A stretch of 64,000 nucleotides of DNA from Synaphobranchus kaupii (lineage: Eukaryota > Chordata > Actinopteri > Anguilliformes > Synaphobranchidae). The stretch spans positions 63,081,626 through 63,145,625 of the forward strand of contig CM056379.1 in NCBI GenBank assembly GCA_029718625.1. The letters run 5' to 3'. Below the pieces are notes generated by a model that was not told where the DNA came from, did not search any database, and saw only the letters and a program-made list of their open reading frames with translations. How positions within the stretch are numbered: position 1 is the first letter of the stretch; each line of letters begins with the position of its first letter. Both the position numbers and the translations under genes were made by a program. Shown in pieces: positions 10,722 through 21,468 of the stretch.

Positions 10722-11534
10722 TGATGGTACACAGGCAATATTTTCAGGCAATATTACCGGCAATATTGACCGGCAATGATTGCTGGCAATTTTACTATTG
10801 ATAAATCAATATCTGAACAAGTTTGATCGAGGCAAGCAATATTTTGCTACCATCCAATCACAGATGAGTTTGGGTCACATGACACCTGAGTCTTCCAAAA
10901 ATAAATTTCAACAATGGCTGCCAAGTGGTGCGAGGAAACCGAAGGGATGCTTATCTCTTATAACTTTTTATTTATTACTCAGGTAAGTTATATTGATGTA
11001 TTAGTGTAATGTTGAAATAAAGACCAACTTTTCCCATAAGTTATGGCATTCTTGACTTTTGATTGTAAATAATTGGTATTATTACTCAGTCACCGCCGTA
11101 CTGACGAACCGAGTGACTTTTAACTAGCTAGCTAGCTAACTTTATTCAGCGCATGAATGCTTCCGTAAAATTTTGAGATACGGTCTATTGAATTACATTG
11201 AGGGAAAGCTGTGGTTCTTGCTGTTCCGGGTACATATATACCTTTGTGGTGAGATGACGGTAAAGGTTCGAAACGGAGGTTAAAAACAGGATCCGCAAAC
11301 ATTCTTTTTTCAGTTATTGCCCCATTGCCCATTGCTACAGTTGCCCATACCCATTGCCCATTGCTACAGTGGCCCATACCCATTGCCCATTGCTACAGTG
11401 GCCCATACCCAATGCCCATTGCTACAGTGGCCCATACCCAATGCCCATTGCTACAGTGGCCCATACCCATTGCTGGCAATATTGTACAATATTGCTGGCT
11501 ATATTGCCTGAAAATATTGCCCGTGTACCATCAG
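10722..11534. mobile_element. MITE-like element in the transposase intron
   Basis: The ends are inverted repeats of about 36 bp: 'gctgatggtacacaggcaat' at the left and 'attgcccgtgtaccatcagc' at the right. They continue as repeated 'ggcaatatt' units. Flanks read TAA and TAG, a possible degenerate 3-bp Harbinger-type target duplication. It has no transposase; the interior contains a 29-bp minisatellite. Confidence 0.8.
11319..11473 (+). repeat. 29-bp minisatellite, about 5 units
   Basis: Tandem units of 'cccattgctacagtggcc' plus 'cataccca(t/a)tg'. 29 bp is not a multiple of three, and open frames across it in three phases are repeat artefacts. It lies inside the MITE-like element. Confidence 0.92.
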
Positions 11535-12114
11535 CTAGGCCTATCATTATTGCTGAGCACTGTTGTCATATGATATTGTACTATTTACCATTATATATTT
11601 AGTGGAGTAGGAAAGTTTATGAAAGTGTCACTTCACAATGGTACATACAATAGCAAAAGATACAAATATGTCTTAAAATGACATTGCGGACTACTCTTAA
11701 TAGTGGGTATGCCCATGTCATTTAAATATAGACTACAGTATATTTATTTGTTACATTGATCATAATGCCTAGCACACTGTCCTAAAGAAAGGACATGCAC
11801 CAGAAGACATTGCAATTACTAAATGATATTTAGACAGACTTTAATAAGTTCCAGATCTATATGCTTGTGCTCTTATTGGAGTTGTTCTGCCTTTGATGTA
11901 AAATAAACATGTGCAAACAATATACTTACCCGTACTCTACACTCATTTATTTTAATGTTATTTACTTACCTACAATTCCCACAATGTATATAGCAGTATA
12001 CATCAGTGTGTATATAACGCCCATTACAGCAAGATTTGTGTCAGCTTATTTTACAGCGTCATAGGGGTGTAGAAACTTCTACTATAAACTAATGCTGCAC
12101 ATACTTTTCCACAG
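11535..12114 (+). other. Remaining intron sequence of the Harbinger transposase
   Basis: A/T-rich, without motifs, ending in a pyrimidine-containing acceptor (cttttccacag) at 12114. Confidence 0.6.
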
Positions 12115-13195
12115 GCCCTCTGTGAGAAAGTTGGTCCTTTCTTGGTAAACTTAACCTTGGACACCCCAAATAAATTGCTGTGCTCTATTTGGTTGCTGGC
12201 AAACCAAGAAAGCTTCAGGGGTGTTGCAGACCGGTTTGACGTGTCAAAAGGAACCCTGCATTATGTTTTCTCTGACATTTGCAAGGTCCTGTGTGGACTG
12301 AGGAATGAATACATACGATGGCCCAGAGAGGATGAGCTTGCCAACCTGGCAACTGGTTTTCAAGACCAAACTGGCTTCCCTGGAGTCATTGGAGCCATCG
12401 ATGGCACACACATTCCCATCCCAGCACCCACACTCCATAGAAACAGTTACATAAACAGGAAAGGACATGCAAGTATTCAACTCCAGGCAGTGTATACGTC
12501 AGAGATGATGTTCCTGGATGTGTACACTGGTTGGCCGGGGTCTGCACGATGCAGGGTGTTTTGGAACTGCCCATTATATGGCCACCTCCAGGATGTAATG
12601 GGAAGTGACTACCACCTGCTTGGAGACTGCATACTCACTCAGCACATCTCTCATTACACCATACAGAGATAATGCGCACTTATCCCAGAGGCAAAAGAAA
12701 TTCAACAAACTCCACAGCTCAACCAGAGTTGTGATTGATAGGGCATTTGGGCTTCTAAAGGGCAAATGGAGACGACTGAAGTACCTGCCCATGGAAGACC
12801 TCAAAAAAGTCCCGGTGGTAATCACAGCTGCATGTGTTCTACACAATTTCCTCTTGAGGGAGGAAGGGCACCAAATGGAGGATTGTGAAGATGTGGATGG
12901 CAACGATGGCAATGAATGTCAAGCAGTAGACCCTGAAAATACTACAGGTCAAAGAAAAAGGGATGAACTTGCTTTACTTTTGGTTTAGGGTGATTTAAGT
13001 TCTGTTTAACTACTTTTGTTTGGTTCATCCAAGTTCTCAGTAGTTTTTGTTTCATAAAAGAATGGAAAGAAAACAAATACTGAATAAAAAGGCACAAAGG
13101 TGATCAAGATTGCATTTATTTCCTTGCAATCATGCAATTAAACAAAATTGAACCTAAGCCATCAGAACATGGTAATAAGTAATAATTAATTAATC

Positions 13196-15337
13196 CTATT
13201 TTTTCTTTGTTAAAGCAGTAACAAATTGTTTTAAGATGTCATTCCTTTCACTCGCCACTTCGATTGCTTGTTTTTGCAGTACCATGAGTTCCGACATCTG
13301 CCTCCTCTGCTCAGTGACATGCTGCTCAAACCACTGGGGGTGCGTCAGATGTGGACTTGTGCTTTCTCTTTTTGCCACGTTCTGCTGATGGCTTAGGTTG
13401 TGAAGTTGATGGTCCTGGGCCAACTGGGTCTGATGAAGATTCTGAGTGGAAAGAAAAAGATATTAAACCTGGTGGTCTCAAAATGGTAGTGATCAAGGCA
13501 GCAGACATCACTTTCCTCCGACAAAAACACTTTGCCATTTTCACATGGAACATGTCTGCAGTTACTGTAAATGAGTCATGTACAAACAAAGCTACTTCAA
13601 ACTTCCAGGTAACCAAGCTTCTAGTTACCTGAGCCACACAAAAGCCATCCTTCAAAAAAAGCTGTTAGAAATACTACCAAGTTACCCAGTAAAAGTAGAT
13701 GGCAACATTGGAGCTACTCTGTATCCAACACATATGGTTGGTAATATGACTGAAGGCATTTTATGACATCACTGAGTGATTGAATAAAAACGCACAATTA
13801 AGATCTAACGTATAGATTTTAGTAATGCATGAAGATAACATTTTCTTTTTGATTAACAAACTGCACTCATTTGTTCTGCTAATTCATGTTGATGTGGCGC
13901 AAAAAATGTCCACAATTAAAAATATCAAATGACATGGAAAAGATTCTCACCAGCAAATGATGACACAGTCTGGACCTGCTCCACACTGGGATCATCAGCC
14001 AGGAGGTCCTCCATTGAGGAGAAGAAGACCCAGCTGCTGGCACCCCTCCCAGTCTTCTTTTTGTTATCTACGATTGTTTTGTATCTAAGAATAGAAACCC
14101 AGACTTAGCAAATGTACGGAAGTGTATTAGGGCCACCAACGGGGGTGATTATTTTTTTCTCTCGCATGCGGGGGGGGGGGGTTATATTCTGAGTTTAAAG
14201 TCAGAATTTCTGAGAAAAAAAGTCAGAGTTTAGTGTTTATTGGGGCTATTCGTTAAAATGGATGACATGAATGCTTTTATCAAGTTATATTTTGGAATTG
14301 GATTTAGTGAGAAAACATCCCTGCACTGTGGCTCCTGATGTTACTTGTCATGTCACAGTATTTCAGTGCTAATTGTATTACAGCTTGGCTGCATGCTAGG
14401 CAGCTAGCTAAGCTAACTACTAGCTAAACAAGACAAATGGAGATTCATTCCAGACTAGCTAGCTAATGTTACACACGTCAAACTAAAACAGTGATTCTGG
14501 CAGTTGTGCTGCAAATTAATTACTACCAATAATCTTGGGTGAAAATAATCATTAACACTATTGAATTACTCCTGTATTAGAATGACTTCGCTAAAATATG
14601 ACTAATCTCAGAAATTCTGACTTTAAACTCAGAATATAACTCCCCGCGTGAGAAAATAAAAAAATCACCTGTGTTTTAATTGCCTGAACTTATTGTCGCA
14701 TGCCTCTGCTCCAAAGTCGTATCCTTTAGCCAGCATTTCTGCAGCTACCTTTTTCCACACTTCTACTTTCTTTAATACAGGAGATTGAAAGTCTTCAGCC
14801 ATTTGCTTCGTTAGATAAATTAGAAGCACGGTTGCTTCGTGCGTCCATGGCTTTGTATCTACATCACACATTTAAGTAGATTAGTCACAGAAAATATATC
14901 AACACTAAAATTGTGTTAGGAAAGAGGAATCAACTTAAATGTACCTTTATGCATTTGTTGGGGGTTTGAGACAGGTGCCCACTTTGGAGCAGAGGCAGGT
15001 GATGGTCCAGCAACAGACAAATTCAGTGGTGCAGGAGCCGGAGACAACTTCGCACTAGCCTGTTCCAAAGGGATTGCTGAGACAGAAAGGGGAGCACGCA
15101 TTTTACCAATTAAGCTAATTATATAAACAACTACCTTATAATGTTGAAATGCTTTCAAAAACATGAGATAAAGAGTGTTTATGGAAATCAACACAATAAC
15201 CCATACAATGTTACAATTATTCTATTAAAAAACTTTACTATAAAATACTTACGACAAACATGTCTTCTAATGCCTTCAATTGTTGCACACACCAAGCTGC
15301 AGTTGACGCATTTGTAAAATACGTTAGCTTGAGCCAT
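13196..15337 (-). pseudogene. Harbinger partner protein (Myb/SANT-like), five exons
   Basis: A five-exon model fits with consensus splice sites and continuous phase: 15337-15253, 15076-14945, 14858-14669, 14084-13951 and 13441-13196. Exon 1 begins MAQANVFYKC and has a small Cys/His cluster (C-x2-C, then H-x-x-C type). Exon 3 carries the trihelix/Myb-like DNA-binding domain: 'KPWTHEATVLLIYLTKQM', then 'VEVWKKVAAEML' and 'CDNKFRQLKHR'. Exon 4 adds a basic block. Exon 5 has a Ser/Pro/Lys-rich linker, then a coiled-coil-like tail ending 'VTALTKKK'. In other Harbingers this protein brings transposase to the ends and into the nucleus. A one-base shift near 13335, in a C-run after 'TSDA', separates the linker from the tail. 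Otherwise the frame is open, so it is only lightly damaged. Confidence 0.82.
14144..14669. mobile_element. MITE with long inverted repeats in partner-gene intron
   Basis: The left arm reads 'ggtgattatttttttctctc' then 'gttatattctgagtttaaag'; the right arm is its inverse, ending 'aaatcacc' at 14669. The arms match over about 65 bp. The right terminus GGTGATT supplies the splice donor of exon 3 of the minus-strand partner gene: the exon's last G and the intron's GT are its first three bases. Confidence 0.85.
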
Positions 15338-15530
15338 TGTGCACACTGCCTCTTTAATACGGCGGGGTTTATATACACGTCGCTGCTGATTGGGTAACGC
15401 CCCTGACACACCCACCAAACGAGAGAAAATGTACCTCAAAGCCCGTTGCACGCCGTTTTGAGGAAACATGTCGTTCAACCCGGAAACCGTAGCAAAACGG
15501 TGCACACCGTTTTCAGATTGAACGTGGCCC

Positions 15531-15715
15531 AGGTCTAGGAGGTTGCCAGCCTTGTGGGTTGGAGGGTGAGGTCAAAGGAGCGGAGAAGTGGTAGGAAGGC
15601 TGCAGACTGGGAGGCATCTAGATGGATGTTGAAGTCTCCCAGGAGGATCAGCGGGGTGCCGTCCTCTGGGAAGGAACTGAGCAGGGTGCCATCATATAAG
15701 CAATCCGCCAAGGTG
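15531..15715 (-). pseudogene. L2 LINE endonuclease fragment
   Basis: On minus this reads 'ADCLYDGTLLSSFPEDGTP' and then 'LILLGDFNIHLDASQSAAFL', the APE-type endonuclease block with the GDFN motif, ending 'LTLQPTRLATS'. It is the upstream continuation of the L2 body at 7985-10351; the Harbinger element lies exactly between. The upstream break at about 15715 joins another repeat. Confidence 0.85.
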
Positions 15716-15956
15716 GAAAAGCAGGCTTTAAATGGAATGGGATATGACATTTTGATTGGTTTATTGCATGTCACGCCCAAGACACACCTATAATTAATGA
15801 AGAGACTAGGTTCAGCCCATTTGCACGTTGCGCCGTGCTTAGCGCCCAAAAAACACGCCGTTAAAATAGCAAAACTGGACTTGGACACGCCCTAAATGCA
15901 CTTAACGCCATGCGGTTAGACGAAGCGCTAAGATTGCCACGATAGAGCCCCAGGTG
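15716..15956. repeat. Dispersed repeat ending in CGATAGAGCCCC
   Basis: Blocks of 'gcgccgtgcttagcgcccaa' and 'aacgccatgcggttagac' lead to 'gatagagcccc'. The end is the inverse of the GGGGCCGTATC end at 3163. It interrupts the 5' side of the L2 fragment. Confidence 0.45.
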
Positions 15957-17811
15957 TGAGCATCACATAAACTTGGTAAATGGCTTAAATGAAACAAGAC
16001 AGGTGTACCATTTACAATACAAACTTAGATTTGTTTATTTTCATAATTTAAGTCTAAATAAAGTGCCACAAATGCAAAGAAACTTTGGAAAAGTTTTTTT
16101 TTAGTTTGCAACAAAATACTGAGAGCTACATAAGTGAAATCGGTAATATATATACATTTCCTGGATCATAAACTCCATGTCCACACGGTTTGCAAAATCT
16201 GAGGATGATGTGCAGAACTACTAAAGGTCTATGATGCAAAATATAGCAGTGTACCCTGTTGTCCATTAGTGTCTCCAAATCTATCCAAATGGCTAAATTG
16301 TGCACTGCTCTAAATAAAAGAAATTATGATATATTTAACTACAAATCAACAGTTTTGGCTCATAAAACTCACTTTTGCATATTTGTCAAGTGGGAATTAC
16401 TATATTTTCATCAGTATAGGGGGGTAGATATCTATGGGTCCAAAACCCCTATGGAAAACATGTCACAAAATGAATAAAATTAGTTTTGTCCATTATGAAG
16501 CATATACATTTCCTCCTTCTGATGGCTTAAGATAAAAAAACATTGATATCACACTTACACCTAAATATGTTGCCTAATCATTCACGCTTGTACCTCAATA
16601 AAACATCACTTTTCCCTGTACTCTACAGTATGTATACTTTTGTCCTGGGATTGCATTTTTCTGTAGTTTTTTACATTTTTGTAATGTTCCTATTCATAAT
16701 GACTCCCAAGGAAATCTTTTCCTTAATCTAGCACAGAAAGACAAACCAGAGAAAAGCACAGATCGAACAAGAAAGTTGTTTACTGTTGTTGCTGCTATAG
16801 CATCCCTTGCGTAGTTCAAATTCCGTCCAAGTTCGCGTATTTGTGTGAGGCATGTTTCGGTCCTAAGCTAAAATAAGAGTTTAGCTGGAAGCCTGCTCAC
16901 ATGGCCTGGCCATGTCAATCAAATGAGCAGGAACCGCCCATTCATGATGTTTACACCATTTTAGCTGTTTCTGGCTTTAAAAATGGTGGCGGGATGTCAA
17001 CAGTGTAACATTCAAAACATTAACAAAAAAACGCTTTGCGAACGACTTATGAGGTAGGAAATGCATTCAACATGTTTATTAGACCACAAGGACACATATA
17101 ATGTTTTTTGGGGAGAAAATTTGAATGTAAACAAAGAACGAGTTGTTTACAATGGAACTACATAGTATACCTTTAACTTAACGTTTATAATTTTTTTCAC
17201 CACGTTGCTAGGCAGAATTAGTAGGGGCAAAAACATTTCTGCCCCTCCGTCCAACATAATTTGCGGCAGGTTTTCCCTGCTTACGCAAATCACGCTCACG
17301 TTGTTTCCCTAGCAACGGTGGGGCAGGGACATAGGACAGGGAGCGCAGTCCACAGCGTGAGCACACACATACACACAAAAGAAACTACTCAAAAACAGCA
17401 CTGTAAGGAGTGTGAGTCAAGTTTATTATATTTATACCCACCAATTTCACGATTGAATCACTGTTTTGTATAAAATATAAAATACATATTGCTATAACGT
17501 TCAGATGTTACGAGTATCTTGCACAACAGCACCACGTCTGGTGGGGCACTGCCCCACCTGCCCCTAATGTAAAAACGCCACTGTATACGCCATAGCCTAT
17601 ATTATGTACGATAACATGAACATAAAATAGTATTCCACCATCTGCAAAATGCTGCCAAATGTTCTATCTTCAATGAACATTGGTAGACTACATCAAAAAT
17701 AAATTTAATGATTGCACTACAGTATGTGAAATGCACTCAAAATGCAAAAATAACAATGGGGCTATCAAACATATTGGAAAGAGTGCTCGAGTGGAAACAC
17801 GAATGTACATA
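15957..17811. other. No gene recognised
   Basis: Several 60-75 codon chance frames without motifs. 'gtaaaaacgccactg' at about 17569-17583 resembles a hAT terminus, but I found no matching left end and make no element call. Confidence 0.45.
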
Positions 17812-19342
17812 CACTACTCACAAAAAGTTAGGGATATTTGGCTTTCGGGTGAAATTTATGGAAAATGTAAGTTCACGCTACAGTGATATTATACGTATCA
17901 TGAAGGTAGGGCATTTAAGTAGAAGCATGCAATGGTGATTTCCTCATCTCAAACAATTTATTGAAACAAAAGCCAACAACAGTGGTGGGTATACCACAAC
18001 AAAAATGTCAATGTCTCAATAACTTGTCATGTGCCCTTGAGCATCAATTACAGCTTGACAACGACGTCTCATGCTGTTCACAAGTCGACTTATTGTCTGC
18101 TGAGGCATGGCATCCCACTCTTCTTGAAGGGCGGCCCTCAGGTCATTGAGGTTCTGGGGTACAGAGTTACGAGCCTCTACACGGTGAGTCAGCTGATCCC
18201 ATAGGTTTTCTATGGGATTCAGGTCTGGAGAAAGTGCAGGCCACTCCATTTGAGGTACCCCAGTCTCCAGCAGCCTTTCCCTAATGATGCGACCTCAATG
18301 AGCTGGAGCATTGTCGTCCATGAAGATGAAATTAGGCCTGTGTTGTTCATGCAGGGGCACAATGACTGGATTAATGATGTTATTCAGGTAGTATGGGCTT
18401 GTCACTGTACCATTCACAAAGTGTAGGGCAGTTCTGTATTGACTAGACACACCTGCCCACACTGTAACACCGCCACCACCAAAGGGTCGTCTGGTGACAA
18501 CAGTGGCTGATGCATAGCGCTCTCCTTGACGTCACCAACATCGTTGGCGGCCATCATTTCTGCTCAACGTGAATCGACTTTCATCAGAGAACAGCACTGA
18601 GGCCCACTGGTCCCTCGTCCAGCGTAAATGCTCCCTGGCCCATGCAAGACGATGACGCCTGTGCCTGGTGGTGTGGTCAGGTACCCTTGCAGGTCGTCTA
18701 GCACGCAGACCACGCTGATGTAAACGGTTTCGAATGGTCTGACGTGACACTTGGGTGCCTCTCACCTCCCTTAAATGTGCCTGGAGTTGAGTGGCATTCA
18801 TCATCCGGTTCCGCAGGGCACTGTTCACAATGAAGCGGTCATCAGTGTGGGATGTGGCCAAAGGACGTCCACTTCTATGCCTTTCTGTGACTCTTCCAGT
18901 CTCTCTGTATCTCTGTTGCAACCTGCTGATGACACACTGTGACACTCTAAGCTCAGTGGCCACTTCCCTCTGAGAACATCCTGTTTGAAGCCTCGCAATG
19001 GCGAGGTACTGTTGATCAATTGTTAGGTGTCGTCTTGGTCTCATGATGTCAAAATGTGAACAGCATGATGAAGAGGACTGTTTAAATACCAATTCTAATT
19101 GAACCAGGAAATGTATTGGTCGATTCATGGATCAAACACCTGTTGTGAATTTTGCCGTTCAGCTCCTTGTTAGAGAACAGCAAGTTGTGCAAAAAGTACT
19201 GAAACATTGAATAGTTGGACATGTGCATTCAAAAGTTTAGAGAAGGTCAAATTAATTTCACCTGTAAAGGTTATAGTGCATTTTAGGTTCATCCTGAAAT
19301 TTCACCCGAAAGCCGAATATCCCTAACTTTTTGTGAGTAGTG
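17812..19342 (-). mobile_element. Tc1/mariner transposon, twin A
   Basis: The ends are perfect inverse wording: 'cactactcacaaaaagttag' at left and 'ctaactttttgtgagtagtg' at right, flanked by TA (17810-17811, 19343-19344). Length 1531 bp. A nearly identical twin lies at 54467-55991, differing mainly by a 6-bp deletion and scattered substitutions, so both moved recently. Confidence 0.97.
18016..19044 (-). pseudogene. Tc1 transposase, twin A, two nonsense changes
   Basis: Start chosen at the ATG complementary to 19042-19044 (MRPRRHLTIDQQ), as an upstream in-frame ATG would add an untypical leader. Full length would be 342 codons, normal for Tc1. The paired helix-turn-helix is at residues ~5-110 ('GCSQREVATELRVSQCVISR'; 'VSRQTIRNRLHQRGLRARR'). 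The DDE domain shows first Asp 'LFSDESRF', second Asp 'FMDDNAPAH' and third motif '[15 protein letters not shown]'. Two premature stops are present: TGA after 'DGRQRCW' (about 18530; twin B has Arg) and TGA after 'NAPAH' (about 18296; twin B has Arg). All catalytic residues remain. Twin B has a different lesion. Confidence 0.95.
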
Positions 19343-19344
19343 TA

Positions 19345-20516
19345 TGTAGCCAGCGAGACCAACGGCATTTTAGACATATCGGGAAAGAGAAACTCCCCTC
19401 CCTAATGCGTTTTCTTTAGAGCTTGGGTAATACCAGACCGCTAAAATGAAAACTGCCGTTACGCTGGGCTGTAGTAAATTGTTCAAAGCACCAAAAAATA
19501 CATGGCATATACCGTTGCTAAGGTTATAATGTACTCTGTTGGATAAAAAAGCCGACAATTAAACCAGAATGAACTGAGTGAATGAATGAGACAGGCTTAC
19601 AGGGCATGGGGGTATTACGTGTCGATGTTTCAGATAGTGTAATAGCGGTATAAAGTGTTGTATATTTCTCAAACCGATTGTACCAGACAATAAATGACCA
19701 CTGAATTTTGAAAGGAACATCTCGATGTGTAAAACCAATGGTAGGATTGTATATTTATTTCATATTTAGTAGCATATATTGCTAGTATAATACATGGTAG
19801 AATGAGACAGTACTTTCACAGTTTATTTTGCATTTGCGTGAGCAGGGCTTTTCACTGCTTTTCTGGCATACGATCAGGCTGTTGTTGGGTTTATCTTGTT
19901 GCTATGACGTTATTCTAATTTTATATGATGAATAAATATATTTATGAACTCAAACATAGATGCTATTGTCCACTATGTCACGCATGGGTAGGTATAGACT
20001 AGGTGGGGGTTGCTTGTTAAATGGACTTGCTACGGGGAAATAGTGACACTTAGAAACTCCGTATTTGGCAGAAATCTTCACAAACCGTCTAGCAATAAAG
20101 TTAAAACAGAGTTTCCACTAATAGTTTGGCTGTAGTAGCAACGAATGTCTCAGTTGAGCAAAAAGGTCCCGCCGGCGTCACCTTCTACGCATAGGAGTTA
20201 AGTAGGCTTGTTGAGTAGATAGGACGAGAAAGTGATTAAGTAGAAATTTTCTATAAATGTAGTATATTTAAAACCCCCCTATGATATACTTACTAACGGG
20301 GTTTTGCTGAGTACATTCGGGAGCACACTTCAAGAAGCGAACATTTTGGTCGCATATATATACATCTCTGAATACGCGCAGCTTAATTTAAAAAGAATTT
20401 CCTTGAAAAAACAACACATGACATAGCTACACAAGGGTGGGACATCTTATGACACTTCCACAGTACGGTTGGTAAATAGTATGGAGGATATTTTTTTGGG
20501 TACTGCGCATCACGTA
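19345..20516. other. No gene recognised
   Basis: A/T-rich single-copy-looking sequence; short frames only and no family motifs. Confidence 0.5.
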
Positions 20517-20959
20517 CTAAACAGCAGTGTTAATTTCGTTAACAAAAATTTTGACAAAAAATATGCGTCAACAACTTTTTTCCCATGACTAAGACGTGAC
20601 GTTGACAAGCTGAAAATGGATCTTTGAAAATAAAAACTGTGACTAAATCAATTTTTTATTTTCGTTGACGAGCCGAGACGGGACTAAAATGTTAGTGGTA
20701 GGCTAGCCTATCGGAGATTCAAAATGCATGCTTTTTTTCCCCCAATCGTGCACGCATCTCTGTCAAAATGTAAGCAATGCAGTGCATCCCTTTCATTGGT
20801 TGAATGCTTCCCGACCCGGGTCCTACTCCTCCGCTCTGAGTGCAGATTGTGATGCCCCAAACTACAAACTAGCGATTGATTAGTGATAACAACATGATGG
20901 CTTCAACGCAAATTCAAGAGTTGGGTCGAAAATAAAGAATAGATCTATGGACACACTTT

Positions 20960-21095
20960 ATTTATAATTCTGCAGAAAGGAAAACAATGCACAGTAGTAA
21001 CGGGAGAGAAACCCTGTTGCTACAAATTAGGTGGGAAGAATACGACCAACCTGAAGGGACACTTGAAGGCACACCACCCTGCTATTGATGCCACG
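20960..21095 (+). pseudogene. BED-type zinc-finger exon of the hAT transposase
   Basis: One frame reads 'QCTVVTGEKPCCYKLGGKNT' continuing 'TNLKGHLKAHHPAIDAT', the C-terminal part of a BED finger with the closing His pair, followed by a strong donor (GTAAGTTAAC) at 21096. In hAT transposases this domain binds the subterminal repeats. The upstream Cys and the start are not convincing, and no downstream RNase H-like or dimerisation exon is seen, so this is a remnant. Confidence 0.7.
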
Positions 21096-21468
21096 GTAAG
21101 TTAACTGTCAATGATAACTAATCTTAACTAGTAAGCATATAAATTCTCTAATGTTAAGTCAACGTTACTGGGCAGTCGGGTACGTATGTGAACTTGTGGT
21201 TAACGTTACCTAGCAAATAATTATCGCTAACGTTAGACAACGTGCGAGACTAGCAAATTTGCTAGCAAGCCATGTTAGCTGGGTTAATGTTAGCTAGTTG
21301 GCTAGCTTCATTAGCGAAGTTACTTGTGGGTGAAACATGCAGGGCTCGACAATTAACGTTAAGGCTTGTCCGGGACATGTAAACTTTTTGACAAGTGAAA
21401 TGCTTTATCATATTGTCCTATCGGACATGTAAAACATATATGGGAAAAAACCCTGCAAATTAATTTAA

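Larger units (their letters stand above)
10452..12968 (+). pseudogene. Harbinger transposase (family 1), two exons
   Basis: Exon 1 starts at ATG 10452 and ends at 10691 (80 codons), followed by a consensus donor, GTGAGT. Exon 2 starts at 12115 after 'ttttccacag' and stays in phase (ALCEKVGPF). The protein would have the N-terminal helix-turn-helix ('GVADRFDVSKGTLHYVF') and the DDE nuclease. The first Asp is in 'GAIDGTH' (about 12391-12411). The second is in 'LLGD' at about 12626, where a one-base shift follows immediately and the family reading resumes in the next frame as 'LITPYRDNAHL'. The third position reads 'VIDRAFG', Asp where Glu is usual. The gene ends near 12988. It once made the nuclease that excises the element with its partner; now it is frameshifted. 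The 1.4 kb intron holds a MITE-like insert. Confidence 0.88.
10352..15530. mobile_element. PIF/Harbinger transposon, two-gene, nested in L2
   Basis: The region carries a Harbinger DDE transposase on plus and a Myb/SANT-like partner on minus, converging, as in autonomous Harbinger elements. Terminal sequences are related in inverted orientation: 'gtgttcagccccgac' with 'aaaacgtagcaaaacg' at the left, and 'ccgttttcagattgaacgtgg' at the right. L2 sequence resumes directly outside both ends, which fixes the boundaries to a few bases. I could not define the 3-bp target duplication with confidence. Confidence 0.85.

Noticed and set aside
11319..11473. Regular short repeats considered as a CRISPR array
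   Set aside because: Units are head-to-tail without spacers, in a fish MITE; it is a minisatellite.
3163..15956. GGGGCCGTATC and GATAGAGCCCC as ends of one 12.8-kb transposon
   Set aside because: Several complete elements with independent borders lie between, no shared target duplication is seen, and the ends differ beyond the first bases.
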